This document shows, one piece after another, positions 59,942-64,000 of a stretch of DNA of 64,000 bases; positions within the stretch are counted from its first letter, which is position 1; each line of letters starts with the position of its first letter. The DNA lies in contig JAJTUP010000054.1 in assembly GCA_021399435.1 (NCBI GenBank), positions 62,001 through 126,000 on the forward strand, given 5' to 3'. This stretch comes from Diaporthe sp. PMI_573 (Eukaryota; Ascomycota; Sordariomycetes; Diaporthales; Diaporthaceae). The notes beneath the pieces are model-generated. The model did no database searches. It was not told the DNA's origin and saw only the letters and a program-made list of their open reading frames with translations. Made by a program: the position numbers and the translations under genes.

Positions 59942-60511
59942 GCTTGCTGTCCAACTACGTTATCGATGTATCGAAGTGATTCCTCCTACTACATTATCAA
60001 TATGTGTTGGTTGGCGATTAAAGTTGTGTTTGGTCCTCATTTGCTTGCATGAATGCAACAGGACGTCTGGTTGTGGCCGGATAACCAGGTCATTGGTCAC
60101 GTGCCAATGAATGCGGTGGTTACTCAGGAGTATAGCTTGTCGTATATTCTCTCGTCATTAAAGGCATAATGTGAATTGACTTCTGAATCATCTTCTGTAG
60201 CATAACTGTCACTTTCATCTGCATGACTAGACACACATAAGCTTCTATATCAATGGAGATGGCTTTTAACATCAGCGCTTCGGCGGGGTTACTACGTGGA
60301 CAAACAGAATGTACTCCTCTGGCAAGACGAACACGAGAGGCTATATGATGAAATCACCCTCGTTTTGGCGTATAGATTGGTTAAAGCTCATGTGTGGAGC
60401 CTTTTGCCAAAATCGATAGTCTCGGAGACAGTAATCATGCCGTTCCGCTACGCCTTGCCTGAACATATGCCAGGACCTGGGACCTCATCACAGGGTCGGA
60501 TGCAAGTTAGA
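59942..60511. other. no gene recognised
   Basis: A plus frame 60296-60538 (MDKQNVLLWQDEHERLYDEI) is protein-like but starts at GTG and overlaps the minus ORF to the right. Otherwise empty. Confidence 0.3.
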
Positions 60512-60772
60512 TTAACCTTGCTTAGTGCTTTCTTTTGAGCCGGCTTTGCACAAACTGAGTTCCTGGAAATGCGCAAAGTGACGAGGCGGATTCCAATCTG
60601 TAGGAGACAGGTCCACCACAGGTATACCGTTGATAAATGCCTCCATCTGGTCCGACGATATATGCTCATTGCCCAGCACGAAGTTTTCTTTGATCATCTC
60701 TGCGATATTTCGGGGGCAGAGCACTGTAGACGGTTTGCTGGCGGTCCTGACTATAGAGGTAATGTCTACCAT
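60512..60772 (-). CDS. hypothetical ORF, 86 aa
   Basis: ATG 60772 (MVDITSIVRTASKPSTVLCP), then NIAEMIKENFVLGNEHISSD and PVVDLSPTDWNPPRHF. Possibly a first exon, since the end (KAGSKESTKQG) looks like intron read-through. Family unknown. Confidence 0.3.
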   Translation of the reverse strand: MVDITSIVRTASKPSTVLCPRNIAEMIKENFVLGNEHISSDQMEAFINGIPVVDLSPTDWNPPRHFAHFQELSLCKAGSKESTKQG

Positions 60773-61378
60773 GGTGTGAAGAAGAAGTAGCAGAAATGAT
60801 AGGTCTCTGGCATTGAGTGAAACATGTGACGAGTGCAGGGCTGTCCGAAAGCTTGAAGGCTCAAGAAACGAGATTACCGTGATATCATCTAAGTAGCTGT
60901 GTAAGTGGCACGACGTTTACTTGCATAACTTGGCTCACTTGGTTTACTTGCTTCACTTGATTCAGGAACCAACTTTAATATCAACACCGAACTTGCCTCG
61001 AACGATCCGCCCGTCGTCATCGTTACGACCTCCAGGCAGTGCCACCAGAGGCCGCCCATTCCCTACTTCCTGTGATTATTATACGTCAGGCGAAGGGCTC
61101 CCCTGCTGCCTGGATCTGTCTGAACTATTGCTACAAGCTATCTTGGTGTACCCAGGAGAGAAGTATATAAATTGAAGCTCTTGCTGCCAAACCTTGCCCC
61201 ATTTTCTTCAAGTCCGTCCCACAGCCACAAGCAATTACGACATCTCCTGTCACCAATAAAGACCAATAAAGAAAGCTCCTTTCTAAGTCTGCTTTGCCCA
61301 ACTGCATCTGTATCAACAGTCCCTCTCGACCTTTGACTTCCTTTCCACTTGTCCTTGTCAATCGATATAACTATCGCA
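60773..61378. promoter_or_regulatory. upstream region of the J-domain gene
   Basis: A block near 60916-60965 repeats ACTTG(C/G)-type units (ACTTGCATAACTTGGCTCAC), reminiscent of the MITE-like blocks at 39.8 and 42.8 kb. From 61170 to 61378 the DNA is CT-rich and ends CTATCGCA before the ATG, typical of a fungal core promoter and leader. Confidence 0.4.
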
Positions 61379-62026
61379 ATGCCTGCCCCTGCTCCTTTTG
61401 TCAACCACTACGCTACGCTCAGCCTTTTTAGCGTAACTGACGACTTGAGCCGAATCAAGCGAGCGTGGCAGAGAGCCTGCCTTGCTCACCATCCAGACCA
61501 CGGCGGCAGTGACGAGAGGCAAGCAAAAGTCAACGCAGCATGGGAGATCCTCAGCGACACAAGCAAGCGCGAGCGGTTCAACGAAGAATACCGTCGCCAT
61601 TTCTCCATACATTCAACCCCATTTGGACAGCGCGAGTCGCATCCTTACGCCCAGTCAAGGGGTGATAGCCCACACGCCCCAATCAATATAAATCTGTCTA
61701 ACGACATTCCAGATTCTACTCAATGCTATAGTTCAGCCAAGAATCCGGGCCCTAACGCTCCTTCCGGCGGAAGCACGCATCTGCGTCCTTCAACCTATGG
61801 CAATCCTTTCGGTGCTCCTAAGTTTGAGGCACCCATCCCTAACGAGGAGAGACTGAAGGAGAAGTTTTTCGCTGCGTGGAACAAGGTCCTCAAGGAGGAG
61901 GGCATGTCGCTGACCGAGCGCGCCGCCGTTCGGACAGCCTTGAAAGGGGGCGAATCAGGCCCCGGTCAGATAATCAACCGCACGATCAGCACGCTGAAGG
62001 ACTGCCGTCGCAAGGATAAGGAGTGA
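61379..62026 (+). CDS. J-domain (DnaJ-like) protein
   Basis: ATG 61379 gives 215 aa in one exon. The J domain occupies residues ~10-75: HYATLSLFSVTDDLSRIKRA, then ACLAHHPDHGGSDERQAKVN with the HPD tripeptide intact, then AWEILSDTSKRERFNEEY. A Ser/Pro/Asn-rich linker follows, and a C-terminal helical segment (ERLKEKFFAAWNKVLKEEGM) with a basic end (DCRRKDKE). J proteins stimulate Hsp70 ATPase through HPD. There is no signal peptide or membrane segment, so it is cytosolic or nuclear. The C-terminal part has no family I can name. Intact. Confidence 0.85.
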   Translation: MPAPAPFVNHYATLSLFSVTDDLSRIKRAWQRACLAHHPDHGGSDERQAKVNAAWEILSDTSKRERFNEEYRRHFSIHSTPFGQRESHPYAQSRGDSPHAPININLSNDIPDSTQCYSSAKNPGPNAPSGGSTHLRPSTYGNPFGAPKFEAPIPNEERLKEKFFAAWNKVLKEEGMSLTERAAVRTALKGGESGPGQIINRTISTLKDCRRKDKE

Positions 62027-62175
62027 TTTATCTAGGGCTTCCAATAGCTGTTTTTTTCGCGATGACATCGTCAAAGCAACGTCTTTCTAGTCATACCCCT
62101 TGAGAATCTTCCTAAATAGTAGTCGTTGTGTGGGGCTTGAGTGTTTGAGATGGGCGTAACGGGCCACCAAACCTC

Positions 62176-62478
62176 TCATCTCTTGAGATCTCGTAGGTAT
62201 CGCAAAAATGAGCTCTGACGGTCGACAAAAAGGCTGGCGTGTGCTAAATTGACCGCTGAAGCTATTCCCATCACCAGATTGTCTTGATTTCGCCTATTTC
62301 TAGTGTGGTTTTCGAGGATATGGGTGCTTCCCAGTGCTCTAACCCGTGACACTGGCCAGAGACCCGCTGCCCTCCACCCAGAACGTATATTTTTCTCCGT
62401 AATTGCTTCTTCCCGTGCCCTGTGATAGCAGTAAAGAAATCGTTTCTTAATATACTGATTATATATATCTTCAAACAT
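62176..62478 (-). pseudogene. pogo-type transposase C-terminal fragment
   Basis: The frame (ATG 62478) contains KKRFLYCYHRAREEAITEKN then IRSGWRAAGLWPVSRVRALG, the segment just after the DDE core where pogo/Tigger transposases read FxxAxxxAFTxxNIxSGWxxTGLWPxNP. The catalytic core is absent upstream. It ends at a normal-looking stop after YLRDLKR. Confidence 0.75.
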
Positions 62479-62916
62479 TATATCTATACTTTCAGGTCTA
62501 ATTTAAACAATTGAATCGCAACAGCTCCCTGCCAACGTGTGGGTCAGTCTGGATAGGGGTCAGAGGAGTGGGTGTTGTTCAGAATGCTTGACGCGCGGTG
62601 GGTTTTTTGGTTCATTTGTGTGTGTTTCAGGCTGTCGTCCCTCCCCTACCAAGACCTTGTCGAAACTGACCATGGGTTCTGAAATTTTCATTTCATGTTT
62701 TTTTCACTCCCCTTCGCAAGAATTCATTTCAGCTAACCTAGTGGGGTCAGAGACGTGAAAATGAAAAGCCTGATAGGACAAGACCTGATAAGGGGTGACC
62801 TTGCCCCGCCTGCTAGAATTAGCTGCAGGAGAGATTGCGCCAGGTCGAAAACGTGCAGTTTATTTACGCCGTAAAGGAAGTTGATCTTCCCAATTGGGGC
62901 TGAATCAGTGATAGAA
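62479..62916. other. no gene recognised
   Basis: A GT-rich patch at 62536-62640 and AT-rich DNA after it. No supported frame. Confidence 0.3.
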
Positions 62917-63519
62917 TCAAAACATCTCAAGTTCCCTCGCCCTCGCCGCATCCAGGACTCTCTTCGCATTCTCTAAATTGTCTAGTTGCTTCTGGAGGTA
63001 CTGAATTTGGACATTGATTTCTTCCTTGGCCCTGACGTAATGGACGGGGAATAGGTCGCCATCGCTTCCTGGAGACCAAAGGGCATTTGTTGCCCCTCCC
63101 TGTAGGGTAACAGTATATGGCTCATGGTCGTTGTCCCAGGGAAGGTCGTGAGTATTGCTTGAAGCAGCCTTTGGAATGCGTAACATGACGGCCCCCCACA
63201 AGGATAATTCTGCTGGGCTTGACATATCCATTTCGGCTCCACAGGAGTCCATAATGGCGTGTATAGCGTGAATGAGAACGGAAATGCCAGTGTTGGTACT
63301 TGTTGCTCGAGGGATACAAGCCTCGTTCGATGTAGAATTTAGAAGTGTAGGCTGGTCGGAGATCAGCATCTTCATCCTTTCTGTGACGATTCCGATGTGA
63401 TTCTCAGCCGGCAGAGGATCAACAACTCGCACATATTCTGAGTCCAGCACGGCCAGGAGCCAAGATGCTTCGGGTTCGGCCGTATGGATAGGCATGAGTA
63501 TTATGGGCTTGGTATTCAT
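62917..63519 (-). CDS. Ulp1-like protein lacking catalytic residues
   Basis: From ATG 63519 (MNTKPIILMPIHTAEPEASW) the frame gives 200 aa. Layout follows a C48 protease core: a strand-rich start ending in ASWLLAVLDSEYVRVVDPLP, where active enzymes have HW-x-L-x-V-x-D, and later ACIPRATSTNTGISVLIHAI, where active enzymes have C-P-x-Q-x-N-x-x-DCG. Thus the His and the catalytic Cys appear as Ser and Thr. The C-terminus is a coiled coil (INVQIQYLQKQLDNLENAKR). The frame is open upstream into the hAT-D terminus, so the N-terminal part was probably lost. Either a pseudo-enzyme or a relic. Fold assignment is by eye. Confidence 0.45.
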   Translation of the reverse strand: MNTKPIILMPIHTAEPEASWLLAVLDSEYVRVVDPLPAENHIGIVTERMKMLISDQPTLLNSTSNEACIPRATSTNTGISVLIHAIHAIMDSCGAEMDMSSPAELSLWGAVMLRIPKAASSNTHDLPWDNDHEPYTVTLQGGATNALWSPGSDGDLFPVHYVRAKEEINVQIQYLQKQLDNLENAKRVLDAARARELEMF

Positions 63520-63556
63520 TGCGCGGGCCGGGTGTAGAGTTCTGCTTTGTGATAGG

Positions 63557-63690
63557 CAAGGACCGCAACCACCCCACGAAACCCACCACCCACTCCCACC
63601 GACGAGGACCTTGAAATCTTTGTCATCCACCCCACCCCACCCCACGGAAGGGTCACCCACGGTGGGTTTTGGTGGGTGGTGGGTTTAGAG
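63557..63690 (+). repeat. hAT-D terminus and subterminal array
   Basis: Starts CAAGGACCGCAACCACCCCA, the same terminus as at 35835 (CAACGTCCGCAACCACCCCA). Repeated CCCACC and GGTGGG motifs and ACGAAACCCACC follow in both orientations. Confidence 0.7.
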
Positions 63691-63890
63691 GGTAGTATTT
63701 ACCCTATCCAGTGTAGGATCGGGCAGGGACAGGCTTATGTTTTAACTTCACAAGTATTATTTTATGGGGTTTCGGGTTTACATGCCGGTATATATACTAT
63801 CCTAAGGCCCGCCCCTGAGACTGAAGCAGTTCTTCATCGAAATCATAAACGCGCCCCGCCACTTTGCTGTGTTTCTATCCCGCCATCGTA

Positions 63891-64000
63891 ATGAGCGACA
63901 ACGTCCCCCTCTCGTCTCAAACATCTACTGCTATTCACTCATCCTCCTCCCCAGCGCCATTTGCTCCCAGTATCTCGGAGGATGAAGCTGTCACAAGGCT
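63891..64000 (+). CDS. hAT-D transposase start, runs off right edge
   Basis: ATG 63891 reads MSDNVPLSSQTSTAIHSSSS, then PSISEDEAVTRL to the edge. The opening resembles the hAT-B transposase (MSESSASQ, then TDEEAEAVLFRQF). Position and orientation fit the 5' end of the element whose terminus is at 63557. The rest of the gene is outside the window. Confidence 0.55.
   Translation, partial: MSDNVPLSSQTSTAIHSSSSPAPFAPSISEDEAVTR

Noticed and set aside
1..64000. Giant captain-driven mobile element (Starship-like) covering the window
   Set aside because: Patatin NLRs and conserved unknown genes are cargo types seen in such elements, but no DUF3435-type tyrosine recombinase, DUF3723 gene or element boundary is visible here.

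Overview
The window reads as nuclear DNA of a filamentous ascomycete (Pezizomycotina). Evidence is the short introns of about 48-62 nt with GTRNGY donors and YAG acceptors, two PTH11/rhodopsin-type membrane protein genes, a CYP monooxygenase, a patatin-NB-ARC-TPR NLR, a secreted double-psi beta-barrel protein, and a dense population of fungal hAT, pogo/Fot, Tc1-like, Mutator-like, Copia and Helitron remnants. Species cannot be fixed from sequence alone. Gene order and repeat load fit an accessory, transposon-rich compartment rather than a core chromosome arm. No captain-type tyrosine recombinase is visible, so nothing here proves that the region is one giant mobile element.

Layout: 1-1.2 kb, Gag-like ORF running off the left edge with repeat-rich DNA behind it. 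2.3-3.6 kb, rhodopsin-type gene with a probable frameshift. 3.7-10.0 kb, C-terminal pogo transposase fragment abutting a long decayed Helitron (DUF6570-like region, HUH Rep domain, PIF1 helicase). 10.4-13.6 kb, MYND zinc-finger protein and an intact P450. 14.7-21.1 kb, MADS-like ORF, a Mutator transposase remnant and small unknown ORFs. 21.3-29.5 kb is the richest genic block: a chromodomain-Ulp1 protease fusion, a five-exon patatin-NB-ARC-TPR NLR, and, divergent from it, a conserved gene of unknown function. 29.5-33.9 kb, Tc1-like transposase half, a truncated Ser/Pro-rich protein, palindromic tandem repeats, ankyrin and Helitron scraps. 34.7-35.5 kb, intact unknown gene. 35.8-44.2 kb, hAT-D, pogo, Copia, hAT-A and hAT-B fragments around a secreted RlpA-like protein. 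44.5-49.6 kb, inverted hAT-C ends, a WD40 fragment fused to hAT DNA, a probable mitochondrial intron-endonuclease insert and a small membrane protein. 51.2-53.6 kb, second rhodopsin fragment between ~80-bp direct repeats. 56.0-62.5 kb, a phage-like P-loop protein, coiled-coil protein, J-domain protein and pogo fragment. 62.9-64.0 kb, Ulp1-like protein lacking catalytic residues, then the start of another hAT-D element.

Genes that look intact: MYND protein, P450, chromodomain-Ulp1, NLR, the 437-aa unknown, the 256-aa unknown, the RlpA-like secreted protein, the P-loop protein, the 184-aa coiled-coil protein, the J-domain protein and the 82-aa membrane protein. Most transposon genes carry nonsense or frameshift changes. 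Several stops would arise from CAG or CAA by C-to-T change, the pattern expected of repeat-induced point mutation. Functional linkage is suggested only for the NLR and the gene diverging from it across 252 bp.
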